DNA of 64,000 bases from Pareuzebyella sediminis (GTDB lineage Bacteria > Bacteroidota > Bacteroidia > Flavobacteriales > Flavobacteriaceae). Shown here in pieces: positions 35,874 to 44,470 of the stretch (position 1 is the first letter of the stretch; the number at the start of each line of letters is the position of its first letter). The stretch is taken from contig NZ_VTZS01000001.1 of NCBI RefSeq assembly GCF_008367235.1, forward strand, positions 992,001 to 1,056,000. Reading direction: 5' to 3'. The position numbers were made by a program, and so were the translations under genes. Below the pieces are notes generated by a model. That model saw only the letters and a program-made list of their open reading frames with translations, searched no databases and was not told the origin of the DNA.

Positions 35874-37298
35874 ATGGGTGTCACTGCTAATTCCGTATGG
35901 AGCAATTGTTTAGCTTTTATCAAAGACAACATACAACCGCAGGCATTCAAAACATGGTTCGAGCCCATCAAGCCCATAAAGCTTTCCGACAATGCGTTGA
36001 GCATTCAGGTACCAAGTAAATTCTTCTACGAATGGCTTGAGGAACACTACGTCAAATTACTTAAGGTAGCCCTTACCAAAGAACTTGGCGATACAGCAAA
36101 GTTGGTGTACATTATTCGAATGGAGAATACGTACGGCAATAAAGAGCCATTTACCGAGAAAATACCTAGTACAAATCGTGGAAGCATGGGGCCACAAGAA
36201 ATGGATGTACCTGTAAAGTCAAAAAATCCAGAATTAAAAAATCCCTTCGTAATTCCTGGAATACGCAATATTAAAATTGAGTCTCAACTCAATCCGGGAT
36301 ATAATTTCGATAATTTTCTCGAAGGTGACTCTAACAGGTTGGCAAGGTCTGCCGGTATGGCCGTAGCGAACAAACCAGGCGGTACCTCGTTCAATCCCTT
36401 ATTGGTCTTTGGAGGTGTTGGTTTAGGCAAAACGCATTTAGCACACGCTATAGGGGTTGAAATCAAGGACAAATACCCAGAACGTACCGTGCTCTACATT
36501 TCAGCTGAAAAGTTCACCCAGCAATACATTGAATCGGTAAAGAAAAATACGCGCAACGATTTCATTCATTTTTACCAGCTTATTGATGTCTTGATCATTG
36601 ATGACGTTCAGTTCCTATCCGGAAAATCAGGCACTCAAGATGTGTTCTTCCATATTTTCAATCATCTGCACCAAAATGGGAAGCAGGTGATTTTGACCTC
36701 CGACAAGGCGCCGGTAGATATGCAGGATATAGAACAAAGATTACTATCTCGGTTTAAATGGGGTCTATCGGCCGAATTACAAAATCCGGATTATGAAACA
36801 CGGGTTTCCATTCTAAAGAACAAACTCTACCGGGATGGCGTTGAAATGCCTGAAGAGATTATCGATTATGTAGCTAAGCATATCAAAACAAACATACGAG
36901 AACTCGAGGGTGCCATTATTTCATTGATTGCCCAATCTTCTTTCAATAAAAAGGAGGTTACCATAGAGCTAGCACAGCTCGTGGTTGAAAAGTTCGTGAA
37001 AAATACTAAGCGGGAGGTGTCGATCGATTACATACAAAAGGTGGTATCCGATTACTTTGAAATGGACGTGGCGACCTTACAATCAAAAACACGTAAACGC
37101 CACATAGTACAAGCCCGGCAATTGGCCATGTTCTTTGCTAAAAAATTCACTAAGGCTTCATTGGCCAGTATAGGTTCTCAAATTGGAAAACGAGACCACG
37201 CTACAGTTCTTCATGCCTGCAAGACCGTAGATAATCTGGCAGAAACAGACAAACAGTTTCGAAAATATATCGAAGACCTTACCAAAAAATTCTCCTAA
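35874..37298 (+). CDS. dnaA: Chromosomal replication initiator protein DnaA
   Basis: A 474-residue DnaA with all four domains. Domain I (1-85) includes LAFIKDNIQPQAFKTWF; domain II is a short linker to about 130; the AAA+ domain has PLLVFGGVGLGKTHLAHAIG (Walker A, about 176-195) and VLIIDDVQFLSG (Walker B, about 240); domain IV ends with the DnaA-box-binding signature GKRDHATVLHACKTV (about 442-456). It opens the replication origin. No dnaN, recF or origin repeats adjoin it; downstream are a phosphatase and a methylase gene. Confidence 0.98.
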   Translation: MGVTANSVWSNCLAFIKDNIQPQAFKTWFEPIKPIKLSDNALSIQVPSKFFYEWLEEHYVKLLKVALTKELGDTAKLVYIIRMENTYGNKEPFTEKIPSTNRGSMGPQEMDVPVKSKNPELKNPFVIPGIRNIKIESQLNPGYNFDNFLEGDSNRLARSAGMAVANKPGGTSFNPLLVFGGVGLGKTHLAHAIGVEIKDKYPERTVLYISAEKFTQQYIESVKKNTRNDFIHFYQLIDVLIIDDVQFLSGKSGTQDVFFHIFNHLHQNGKQVILTSDKAPVDMQDIEQRLLSRFKWGLSAELQNPDYETRVSILKNKLYRDGVEMPEEIIDYVAKHIKTNIRELEGAIISLIAQSSFNKKEVTIELAQLVVEKFVKNTKREVSIDYIQKVVSDYFEMDVATLQSKTRKRHIVQARQLAMFFAKKFTKASLASIGSQIGKRDHATVLHACKTVDNLAETDKQFRKYIEDLTKKFS

Positions 37299-37323
37299 TA
37301 ATCAATCCCCTCACCGCATATTT

Positions 37324-37770
37324 ATGAAAACCAAAATACTTATGGTATGCTTGGGGAACATTTGTAGGTCGCCTTTGGCCGAAGGTATCTTACAAAGTAA
37401 GGTCGATTCTGAAAAAGTCCTGGTAGATTCCGCTGGTACCGGAAATTATCATATTGGGAAGCCACCGGATCCGAGATCAATTGCAGTTGCACGAAAAAAT
37501 GGGCTGCATATCGAAAAGCAACGCTGTCGGCAATTCAGTCCAAACGATTTTCAAAAATTTGATGTAATTTATGCTATGGACAATAGCAACTTCAATGCCA
37601 TCATCGACATGGCCAACGGTCAAGATGAAATCGTCAAGGTAAAACGCCTGATGGACGAAATAGATGGGCCTATAAAGGAAGTTCCTGATCCCTATTGGGA
37701 CGATGACGGATTTGAGAAAGTCTTCCGTCTCATTGATAGCGCCTGTCAGGCAATAGCCACGAAGCTCTAA
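37324..37770 (+). CDS. Low molecular weight protein-tyrosine phosphatase
   Basis: A 148-residue phosphatase. The catalytic loop MVCLGNICRSPLAEG (7-21) contains C-x5-R preceded by the usual hydrophobic strand, and the general-acid Asp is in the segment VPDPYWDDDGFEKVF (about 121-135). Length and motif spacing are standard. In other bacteria such enzymes act with tyrosine kinases on capsule or stress proteins; neither is adjacent here. It starts 26 bases after dnaA. Confidence 0.93.
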   Translation: MKTKILMVCLGNICRSPLAEGILQSKVDSEKVLVDSAGTGNYHIGKPPDPRSIAVARKNGLHIEKQRCRQFSPNDFQKFDVIYAMDNSNFNAIIDMANGQDEIVKVKRLMDEIDGPIKEVPDPYWDDDGFEKVFRLIDSACQAIATKL

Positions 37771-37788
37771 CGGAACCAAACTACCAAG

Positions 37789-38511
37789 ATGGCTGATAGT
37801 AATAAAAAATCCGGGAAATTATATTTGATTCCAACCACCTTAGGTGAAAATGAACCTCTAGAGGTGCTTCCTATTTCCATAAAAAGAGCCGTCGAGCGTA
37901 TAGATCATTTTATTGTCGAAAATGAAAAATCTGCCCGAAGATTCATTAAAAAAATAAGTCCTAGAAAGTCTCAGCCAGGTCTTCATATTTCGGTATTGAA
38001 TAAATATACAGAGGCCGAAGAGGTACCATTACTGTTAAAACCTTGTACCGAAGGCTATGATGTTGGAATTGTATCGGAGGCGGGTTGTCCGGGCATTGCC
38101 GACCCAGGGTCTGCCGTAGTCGAGATAGCGCATCGTAAAAAAATTCAAGTCGTGCCGTTGGTCGGTCCCTCTTCAATTATTCTAGCAGTTATGGCCAGCG
38201 GAATGAACGGTCAAAATTTTGCGTTCAACGGTTATTTACCAATTGACTCAGGTGAACGTAAAAGAAGCATCAAAAGGCTGGAGAAAATCTCGCGGGACAC
38301 AGGACAGACCCAACTCTTTATTGAAACTCCGTATCGAAATGATAAGCTCTTAGCGGAATTGATTAAAACCCTGCATCCGAATACCCGCCTGTGTATAGCT
38401 TGTGACCTGACCCTTGCCAGTGAATTTATCTTGACCCAAACGGCCGGTGAATGGCCAGATACAGACCTTACACTTCATAAAAGACCCGCCATTTTTTTAG
38501 TACAGGGATAA
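37789..38511 (+). CDS. Tetrapyrrole-methylase family SAM-dependent methyltransferase (RsmI-like)
   Basis: A 240-residue protein of the TP-methylase fold that also contains RsmI. The segment VSEAGCPGIADPGSAVVEIA (about 94-113) and VPLVGPSSIILAVMASGMNGQNFAFNGYLP (about 123-152) are shared with RsmI. It is shorter than typical RsmI (about 280) and its N-terminus (KLYLIPTTLGENE) differs from the LYLVATPIGN start of true RsmI. In Bacteroidota this is probably a paralogue of uncertain target, perhaps rRNA. It follows the phosphatase gene by 18 bases. Confidence 0.82.
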   Translation: MADSNKKSGKLYLIPTTLGENEPLEVLPISIKRAVERIDHFIVENEKSARRFIKKISPRKSQPGLHISVLNKYTEAEEVPLLLKPCTEGYDVGIVSEAGCPGIADPGSAVVEIAHRKKIQVVPLVGPSSIILAVMASGMNGQNFAFNGYLPIDSGERKRSIKRLEKISRDTGQTQLFIETPYRNDKLLAELIKTLHPNTRLCIACDLTLASEFILTQTAGEWPDTDLTLHKRPAIFLVQG

Positions 38512-38556
38512 TGGCAAGAAGTTATTTAGCATATAAATATGCATTTAAAAAATAAA

Positions 38557-38591
38557 CCCTGATCATAAAGATCAGGGCCTATTCATTTTCA
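38557..38591. terminator. Bidirectional terminator
   Basis: Eight-base perfect stem CCCTGATC/GATCAGGG with an ATAAA loop. The T-rich tail is best on the minus strand, where it ends the lysozyme-like gene, but it can also stop the rightward methylase transcript. Confidence 0.75.
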
Positions 38592-38619
38592 TATCTACAA
38601 AAAATCTTTATATAGTCTC

Positions 38620-39252
38620 TTAGACTTTTGGGTTGTGCCTAGGCAACACATGGGAAACATCGTAACCAGAAAATTTCCTCATATAAATAGCAATACTTGT
38701 ACCATAACTATCCGACACATCATAGGCGCCCCAAGAACGAAGATATTTCTTTACATTTCCAGCTCCGGCCAAGTGAGCTGCGGCCAATATTCCTGATTCC
38801 GTAATTTCCACTCCTGCGATTTGCTTCCCTACAAATCGCTTAATATCCCTTCTAAGAATCCATTTGTTACGTGCGATATTGGTCTGAAACACCTTTTCTT
38901 GTAACACTGGGTCGTTCAAAAACCTCGTGGCATTATAGACGCCCATAAGTTGAAGGGTACCGATACCGAATTGGTATTTTCCCAAATATCCCAAGGTATT
39001 TGTGGTAAAGTAATTGCCTTGTGACTCTTTGAAGGCCAAGGCTTCCTTAAAACCAATGTAAGAGCTACCCAAAAAAGGAGGGGCTACTGCTAACATTGCA
39101 TTGTTTATGGTTTTGTTTTTGGGATACAAAACCATTGTAGGTTGAGTAACTTTTAGTGTTTTCGGCACTGTCAACGTTTTCGGTTTAAACGCGAAACTCA
39201 CTAAAATGCTGGTAATGACAAGGGGGCTGGATAAAACTAGCCACTTTCTCAT
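38620..39252 (-). CDS. Exported lysozyme-like (SLT-type) protein
   Basis: A 210-residue protein with an N-terminal signal/anchor (VLSSPLVITSILVSFAF). Residues about 68-200 contain KEALAFKESQGNYFT, YLGKYQFG and AAAHLAGAGNVKKYL, the layout of a lysozyme-like transglycosylase domain with the catalytic Glu in KESQGN. Homologues in Flavobacteria are often labelled peptidoglycan-binding, though I see no LysM motif. It probably cleaves or binds cell wall. It has its own promoter and terminator and lies near mltG. Confidence 0.75.
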   Translation of the reverse strand: MRKWLVLSSPLVITSILVSFAFKPKTLTVPKTLKVTQPTMVLYPKNKTINNAMLAVAPPFLGSSYIGFKEALAFKESQGNYFTTNTLGYLGKYQFGIGTLQLMGVYNATRFLNDPVLQEKVFQTNIARNKWILRRDIKRFVGKQIAGVEITESGILAAAHLAGAGNVKKYLRSWGAYDVSDSYGTSIAIYMRKFSGYDVSHVLPRHNPKV

Positions 39253-39305
39253 ACGTTGTTTTTCCTATGACTTACGAAAAAAAAACCTGCATAGATTTCA
39301 CGGTA

Positions 39306-39313
39306 CAAAGATA
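39306..39313 (-). promoter_or_regulatory. Promoter -7 element for the lysozyme-like gene
   Basis: Reads TATCTTTG on the minus strand, an exact TAnnTTTG, about 54 bases before the start codon at 39252. Confidence 0.5.
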
Positions 39314-39397
39314 TATGCGATTTTATAAGACTTGTAGAATGCTTTGTTAAAAAAACCAATATTTAGTTAAGAAGTCCTAAAGATGCGGTGAAATGCC

Positions 39398-40441
39398 CTA
39401 TCTCTTGATTTTTTGGGCGTTAATCCATTGGATATACTGCACCTTATTCCGGTTATGTTGGGCAGCTGTTTCGGCAAACTTATGATATCCAAAATCATCT
39501 ACATTGGCCACCATATATAAGTAGTCGTGCTTTTCTGGATTCAAGACCGCATCAATAGCGGAAATATCGGGCATTGTAATTGGGCCAGGAGGTAGACCTC
39601 CATATTTATAGGTATTGTAAGGCGAGTCAAGCTCCAAATCTTTATAAAGTACGCGCTTTATAATAGTATCGAAATTTCCGGTATGCTTTTTTAATGCATA
39701 GATGACCGTGGGATCAGCTTGTAATAGCATACCTCTTTTGAGCCTGTTAAGATAGAGTCCTGCGACTTTTGGGCGCTCATCAACCTTAGCTGTTTCCTTA
39801 TGAACTATAGCGGCCAATGTCGAGACCTCATGAGGGGATAAATTCAGTGCTTTGGCTTTTTTCAAACGATCCTCATTCCAGAACCTTCGATATTCTTTCA
39901 GCATTCTATCCCGAAACTCGGTTGCCGAAGTGTTCCAAAAAAATTCATAGCTGTTCGGAATATACATGGTCAAACTGGTCGCTTTATCGAGTTTGTTCGA
40001 TTTCAAAAACCCCTCATCGCTAAAAGACTTGTATAAGGCAAGGCTGTCCGCTTCAATCTGGGCCGAAATCCTTCCGGCCAAATCAGCTAGCGTCTCCTGA
40101 TTATTAAATGCCACTTTAATAGGTATATTGTTACTGCGAAGTGAATTAATTATCTCATTATTGTTCATGCCCCTTTTTATGGCATATTTTCCAGCTTTGA
40201 CATTTGATACATATCCCTTTCTTTCTGCCACTTGGGAAAACGAGCCAACATCTTTCAATAGTGGGGCTACTAGCTCCTTTACTTCGATAAAATCTGCATC
40301 CGAGGGAATATATAAATAGGCCACCTCATTATTAAAACTGGTATTCGGGCTAAAAATGGCGTCATAGACTTTATAGGCAAATACCCCGCCCGCTAAAAGA
40401 CCTGCCAACAAAACAATCAATAAAATACGTTTAATATACAT
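39398..40441 (-). CDS. mltG: Endolytic murein transglycosylase MltG
   Basis: A 347-residue inner membrane protein: one N-terminal helix (about 5-25), a LysM-like region, and the YceG catalytic domain with the Glu in AIVHKETAKVDERPKVAGLYLNRL (about 211-234), MLLQADPTVIYAL and SPYNTYKYGGLPPGPI. It cuts nascent glycan strands to set their length. It lies two bases downstream of an acetyltransferase gene, which itself overlaps dapF, so a wall-precursor enzyme and a wall-processing enzyme share a transcript. Confidence 0.95.
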   Translation of the reverse strand: MYIKRILLIVLLAGLLAGGVFAYKVYDAIFSPNTSFNNEVAYLYIPSDADFIEVKELVAPLLKDVGSFSQVAERKGYVSNVKAGKYAIKRGMNNNEIINSLRSNNIPIKVAFNNQETLADLAGRISAQIEADSLALYKSFSDEGFLKSNKLDKATSLTMYIPNSYEFFWNTSATEFRDRMLKEYRRFWNEDRLKKAKALNLSPHEVSTLAAIVHKETAKVDERPKVAGLYLNRLKRGMLLQADPTVIYALKKHTGNFDTIIKRVLYKDLELDSPYNTYKYGGLPPGPITMPDISAIDAVLNPEKHDYLYMVANVDDFGYHKFAETAAQHNRNKVQYIQWINAQKIKR

Positions 40442-40443
40442 GC

Positions 40444-40968
40444 TTATATATTTCGCTTTTGAAACAAAATTTCATTTTTATATTCGCCTCCCGAATAGAC
40501 CCAATCCTTTTTCAAACCTACCTCTTCAAAGCCCAACCGTTTAAATAAACGAACACTGGCTTCATTACTTTCCATAACATTCGCATAGAGCTGCCTCAAA
40601 TCAAGTACTGAAAAGGCATAGTCGATTAGTAATCCGATAGCCTCTGCCCCAAGTCCTTTATTTCGGTTTTCATCACCGATGATAATAACGCCCAAGCCTG
40701 CACGATGGTTTTTAGGATCGAAATCGAACAAATCGATCAACCCTAGTACTTGATCTTCTTGGTCACATATGCACAACCGTAATTGTTTTACTTCATAAAT
40801 ATCCCGATGGGCATTGTCCAAATAGTTTCGAAGCACATGACGTGAATAAGGCGTGGTCGTGCCACTGATTTCCCAAACCTCAAGATCATTTTCCAATCTA
40901 TATAGAAAATCCAGATCTTCAGGTTCTAGCGCCCTCAATTCGATGCGGTCTCCTTTTAACGTCAACAT
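40444..40968 (-). CDS. RimJ/RimL-type GNAT acetyltransferase
   Basis: A 174-residue acetyltransferase. It opens with LKGDRIELRALEPEDLDFLYRLEND, typical of the RimJ/RimL/SpeG group, and has the acetyl-CoA motif GDENRNKGLGAEAIGLL (about 98-114) and the FKRLGFEEVG end. The acceptor, an amine, peptide or ribosomal protein, is unknown; polyamine acetylation is one option. It overlaps dapF by 7 bases and precedes mltG by 2 bases. Confidence 0.9.
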   Translation of the reverse strand: MLTLKGDRIELRALEPEDLDFLYRLENDLEVWEISGTTTPYSRHVLRNYLDNAHRDIYEVKQLRLCICDQEDQVLGLIDLFDFDPKNHRAGLGVIIIGDENRNKGLGAEAIGLLIDYAFSVLDLRQLYANVMESNEASVRLFKRLGFEEVGLKKDWVYSGGEYKNEILFQKRNI

Positions 40969-41738
40969 TCAATCTCACCTTTGAACACCTGAGTGGCCGG
41001 CCCAGTCAAATAAATCTCGTTATATCCCTCCTGAGTTTGTTCAAACTTTACGCGCAGTTTGCCCCCCGGTGTTTCGATGTCGACCACATTGGCCTTTGTT
41101 CTACCGGAATTGTGCATCGCCAGGGCCACCGCGGTAACGCCCGTGCCACATGAGAGGGTTTCATTTTCGACACCGCGCTCATAAGTTCGCACGGCAAAAG
41201 CTTTATCGGATAAGGGTTCAACAAAATTAATGTTGCTTCCGTTAGCCCCATAAAGCCCGTAACGTAATTTTTTACCTTCCTGAAAAACTTTAAAATCCTT
41301 CAAACCGTTCACCACTTGTACATGATGGGGGGAACCTGTATCGAGAAACAAATATTCTTTTTTTTCTCTAATTTCAGGAACATCGGGCATATGTAGGCTG
41401 ACCTGGCCACCATCAATGGTCGCATCATGTGTACCTCTTACGGAGAGAAAAGCGGTCTTATTACCTATAATGCCCAAAAAATTAGCGAAGGCAACAGCGC
41501 AACGGCCTCCGTTTCCACAAAGACTTCCTTCCTTGCCGTCAGCATTGAAGTAAACCATTCGAAAATCCGACACATCGTCATTTTCTATCGCAATGAGCCC
41601 ATCTGCCCCAATGCCGAACTTTCTGTCGCAAAGCATTTTGACAAGGTTGGCATCGTTTTTCGGAAATTTTAAGGTACGGTTGTCTATTAAAACAAAATCA
41701 TTTCCCGTTCCCTGGTATTTATAAAATTGAATTGTCAT
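40962..41738 (-). CDS. dapF: Diaminopimelate epimerase
   Basis: A 258-residue enzyme converting LL- to meso-diaminopimelate for lysine and peptidoglycan. Both catalytic cysteines are present: in SLCGNGGRCAVAFA (about 73-86) and in LSCGTGVTAVALA (about 195-207). The N-terminal GTGNDFVLIDNR is the usual start. It leads the dapF-GNAT-mltG transcript, whose exact -7 element lies 18 bases before the ATG. Confidence 0.96.
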   Translation of the reverse strand: MTIQFYKYQGTGNDFVLIDNRTLKFPKNDANLVKMLCDRKFGIGADGLIAIENDDVSDFRMVYFNADGKEGSLCGNGGRCAVAFANFLGIIGNKTAFLSVRGTHDATIDGGQVSLHMPDVPEIREKKEYLFLDTGSPHHVQVVNGLKDFKVFQEGKKLRYGLYGANGSNINFVEPLSDKAFAVRTYERGVENETLSCGTGVTAVALAMHNSGRTKANVVDIETPGGKLRVKFEQTQEGYNEIYLTGPATQVFKGEIEC

Positions 41739-41755
41739 TTTAAATATTCAAGGCA

Positions 41756-41763
41756 CAAATATA
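41756..41763 (-). promoter_or_regulatory. dapF-mltG promoter -7 element
   Basis: Reads TATATTTG on the minus strand, an exact TAnnTTTG; the predicted leader is about 14 bases. Confidence 0.55.
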
Positions 41764-41862
41764 GGGTTTTCTCGCAATCAGATCACCCAGAAAAAGAACA
41801 ACCTATCTTACAATGAAAGCTTACGGTCAAGATATTTTTGGCCGTTAAAAAGTAGTTAAACC

Positions 41863-41895
41863 TTTGATTGAAGTACAGAAAATCAAGTAATTTTA
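41863..41895 (+). promoter_or_regulatory. Promoter of the HtrA-type protease gene
   Basis: TTTG at 41863-41866, a 21-base spacer, then TAATTTTA at 41888-41895 (7 of 8 of TAnnTTTG). The ATG at 41921 would follow a leader of about 20 bases. Confidence 0.45.
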
Positions 41896-41920
41896 ACATG
41901 ATTAAAAGTTGTCATACACT

Positions 41921-43318
41921 ATGAAAAAAATAACAAGTTCATTCGTAATCGCCGTCCTTGCCGGTGCCATCACCTTGGGAGCCTACAAGATTTTTTTCGA
42001 GGAGCCGAATTACACCGTAGTTTCAGAAAGTAGTGAAACCCCAGTGTTCAACACGAATTTCACCCCTACATCTGCGAAGGGTGCGGGTATCAACGAGGTT
42101 GATTTTACCGTGGCGGCCGAAAGTACTGTCAATGCTGTGGTTCATGTCAAAAATCTTACCATTAGTAGAGGCCCCACTAGTCTGATGGACTTTATATATG
42201 GTAGTGGAGGTACGGAAAGGGCCCAGGTAGGAACCGGATCGGGGGTTATCATTTCGCAAGATGGCTATATTGTCACCAATAATCACGTCATAGCAAATGC
42301 CAATCAACTACAGGTTACACTCAATAATAACAAAACCTATGAAGCAGAATTAATAGGTACCGACCCAAACTCCGACATCGCGCTCATTAAAATTGATGGG
42401 GACAGAAATTTACCATATTTGGCCTTTGGTGATTCAGATGTAGTTAAAGTCGGGGAATGGGTTTTGGCCGTTGGAAATCCTTTTAACTTAACTTCAACCG
42501 TAACCGCGGGCATCGTAAGTGCCAAAGCACGGGATTTAGGTATGGGCGGAAAACAATCATTCATTCAAACCGATGCCGCGGTGAACCCTGGAAACAGTGG
42601 AGGTGCCTTGGTCAATACTAACGGAGACCTTATCGGAATAAATACGGCAATAACTTCTCAGACAGGTTCATACGTCGGTTACTCTTTCGCTGTTCCCAGC
42701 AACATTGCTAAAAAAGTAATCGAAGATATTTTGGAGTATGGGAACGTACAAAAAGCGATTTTAGGAATTAAACCTGTGCCCCTTAATACGCCCTACGCCA
42801 GGGAAAAAGGTATAAAGGATATTGATGGAGTCTATATTGATGGGGTTGAAGAGAATACCGGTGCGGCCGAAGCCGATTTACGTAGAGGAGACATAATCAA
42901 ACAGATAGATGATATTCAAATACATAAATTTCCAGACTTAACCGGCTATCTCTCTACCAAGAGACCCGGAGACGAAATTCAGGTGACCTTTGCCCGTGAT
43001 GGTGAAAAAATTACGGTTCCCATTGTGTTGACTGAACTGCAAACCGTCATCGTGCCCGAGATGGGACTTGAGGTAAAAAACCTTACCAAAGAAGAAAAGA
43101 AAATGTACAATATAGATTTTGGCGTCCGTATCGTTGGCGTTCCCGAACGTTATAGGGGGTACGGACTTGATGGCAAAATTCTTCTTGCCCTGGGAAATGA
43201 GGAAATTAACGACATTCAGGAAGCAAGGATGTTATTCGGCCGTATTTCAAAATATGGAAAGACCGTGATTACGATGATGAACGAAAATGGTGAACGGGAA
43301 CGTTTGATTTTTCAATAA
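41921..43318 (+). CDS. HtrA/DegQ-type periplasmic serine protease
   Basis: A 465-residue protease from the ATG at 41921 (a TTG 12 bases earlier is in frame but gives no better signal). An N-terminal membrane signal (FVIAVLAGAITLGAYKIFF) exports it. The catalytic triad is His in VTNNHVIA, Asp in NSDIALIKID and Ser in NPGNSGGALVN. A PDZ domain follows (about 270-360, with IDGVYIDGVEENTGAAEADLRRGDIIKQID) and a degenerate second PDZ occupies the C-terminus. It degrades or refolds misfolded envelope proteins. A strong terminator follows. Confidence 0.95.
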   Translation: MKKITSSFVIAVLAGAITLGAYKIFFEEPNYTVVSESSETPVFNTNFTPTSAKGAGINEVDFTVAAESTVNAVVHVKNLTISRGPTSLMDFIYGSGGTERAQVGTGSGVIISQDGYIVTNNHVIANANQLQVTLNNNKTYEAELIGTDPNSDIALIKIDGDRNLPYLAFGDSDVVKVGEWVLAVGNPFNLTSTVTAGIVSAKARDLGMGGKQSFIQTDAAVNPGNSGGALVNTNGDLIGINTAITSQTGSYVGYSFAVPSNIAKKVIEDILEYGNVQKAILGIKPVPLNTPYAREKGIKDIDGVYIDGVEENTGAAEADLRRGDIIKQIDDIQIHKFPDLTGYLSTKRPGDEIQVTFARDGEKITVPIVLTELQTVIVPEMGLEVKNLTKEEKKMYNIDFGVRIVGVPERYRGYGLDGKILLALGNEEINDIQEARMLFGRISKYGKTVITMMNENGERERLIFQ

Positions 43319-43332
43319 GGTAAAAATGATAA

Positions 43333-43361
43333 AGAGCATCTATGTTAGATGCTCTTTTTTT
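43333..43361 (+). terminator. Terminator after the HtrA-type gene
   Basis: Ten-base perfect stem AGAGCATCTA/TAGATGCTCT with a 3-base loop, followed by T7. Confidence 0.92.
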
Positions 43362-43638
43362 AAAGTTAATTATGGATGCTTTGATCTGTTATTCCAAGCT
43401 CATTTCCTAAATAGGAATATTTCATTCATTTGAACCGCAAAATGCACATTTCACAAAGTCATGGTTGACTTTTTAAGTACACGGGGCAAAAATTCCTATC
43501 CCAGTATATTTTTATTTAGGCTAGATGGACTTCCATTACCGTTTCAAAATCAAGCTTGTGATTAAATTTTTTTCTTAATTAATATTATTGGATTACTTTA
43601 GTCGCCTCTAAATCATTAATTCAAAGAATTATTTTATC
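43362..43638. other. Gap with one inverted repeat, no gene
   Basis: The HtrA-type gene and the next gene are 320 bases apart. After the terminator I find no ORF of note. The only structure is TTCCTA-AA-TAGGAA at 43404-43417, an inverted repeat that could be an operator. TATTTTTA near 43520 is a 7 of 8 promoter element. Nothing else is supported. Confidence 0.35.
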
Positions 43639-44256
43639 ATGAAGGGTTATAAAATACTACTTATTATAATGGCCTTCTTGACCTACAGCCAGAACTATGC
43701 CCAGGAAGGTGAAGAACAAGAGCCATCATTGGATCGAGGTACTATCGAAAGCCAGTTTGACTTTATTTATAATAAATCAGGAAACTATAGAGCCGAAGGA
43801 AAAAGGTACGAAGTGGTACGCACCATTTCTTTAGATCAGTTGCGTCAAAACGTGATCGACACCCTTAATAGTTATAATGAACGTGCGGCAGAGTTAAAAA
43901 ACACGATTTCGGAACATGAATCGACCATTTCTTCCCTGAACAACAAGTTGGAGGAGACCACCAATAACCTAGCTGCAGTAACGGAAGAAAAGGATAGCAT
44001 GTCATTTTTGGGTATAATGACCTCAAAGGGCACCTATAATGCTATTTTATGGACGGTCATCGGTTCTTTGTTGTTATTGCTACTGATTTTTATCTATAAA
44101 TTCAGAAATAGTAATATACTTACACAAGAGGCAAAGTCTAACCTTGCCGAGCTAGAGACGGAATATGAAGATCATCGAAGAAGAGCTTTGGAAAGAGAGC
44201 AGAAAATCAGTCGACAGTTACAGGACGAGATAAACAAGTACAAGAAACAAAAATGA
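43639..44256 (+). CDS. Coiled-coil membrane protein of unknown function, upstream of trmD
   Basis: A 205-residue protein with a signal peptide (LLIIMAFLTYSQNYAQ), an extracytoplasmic part with a coiled coil (about 75-120, NERAAELKNTISEHESTISSLNNKL), one transmembrane helix (about 135-155, LWTVIGSLLLLLLIFIYKF) and a charged cytoplasmic coiled coil to the end. It has no methyltransferase motif. Its neighbour is trmD, and I recall homologues carrying that enzyme's name through transfer of annotation. The terminator at its end shows it is a separate transcript. Function unknown. Confidence 0.85.
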   Translation: MKGYKILLIIMAFLTYSQNYAQEGEEQEPSLDRGTIESQFDFIYNKSGNYRAEGKRYEVVRTISLDQLRQNVIDTLNSYNERAAELKNTISEHESTISSLNNKLEETTNNLAAVTEEKDSMSFLGIMTSKGTYNAILWTVIGSLLLLLLIFIYKFRNSNILTQEAKSNLAELETEYEDHRRRALEREQKISRQLQDEINKYKKQK

Positions 44257-44257
44257 T

Positions 44258-44285
44258 AAAAAGCTCCTTTTGGAGCTTTTTTTTT
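44258..44285 (+). terminator. Terminator before trmD
   Basis: Perfect stem AAAAAGCTCC/GGAGCTTTTT with a TTTT loop, continuing into a T-run to 44285. It starts one base after the stop codon of the coiled-coil gene. Confidence 0.93.
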
Positions 44286-44430
44286 GATTTCATATGTACT
44301 CATTCATGAACACAGACAAAGCATGAAAAAACCATTGCATTGCAAACCGATGGTGTTCAATCTTCACATACAATTCACGACATGAGATTTTACGAAACGG
44401 TCAATCTACAGAAGTTTTCCAAGGTTTCAT

Positions 44431-44438
44431 TACTTTTG
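44431..44438 (+). promoter_or_regulatory. trmD promoter -7 element
   Basis: TACTTTTG, an exact TAnnTTTG, 33 bases before the ATG at 44471. Confidence 0.5.
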
Positions 44439-44470
44439 AGCCCCTCTTTGATTTAAAAACAGGTCTGAAC

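Noticed and set aside
41909-41920. TTG start of the HtrA-type gene at 41909
   Set aside because: The ATG at 41921 begins the signal sequence and lies at a better distance from the promoter element.
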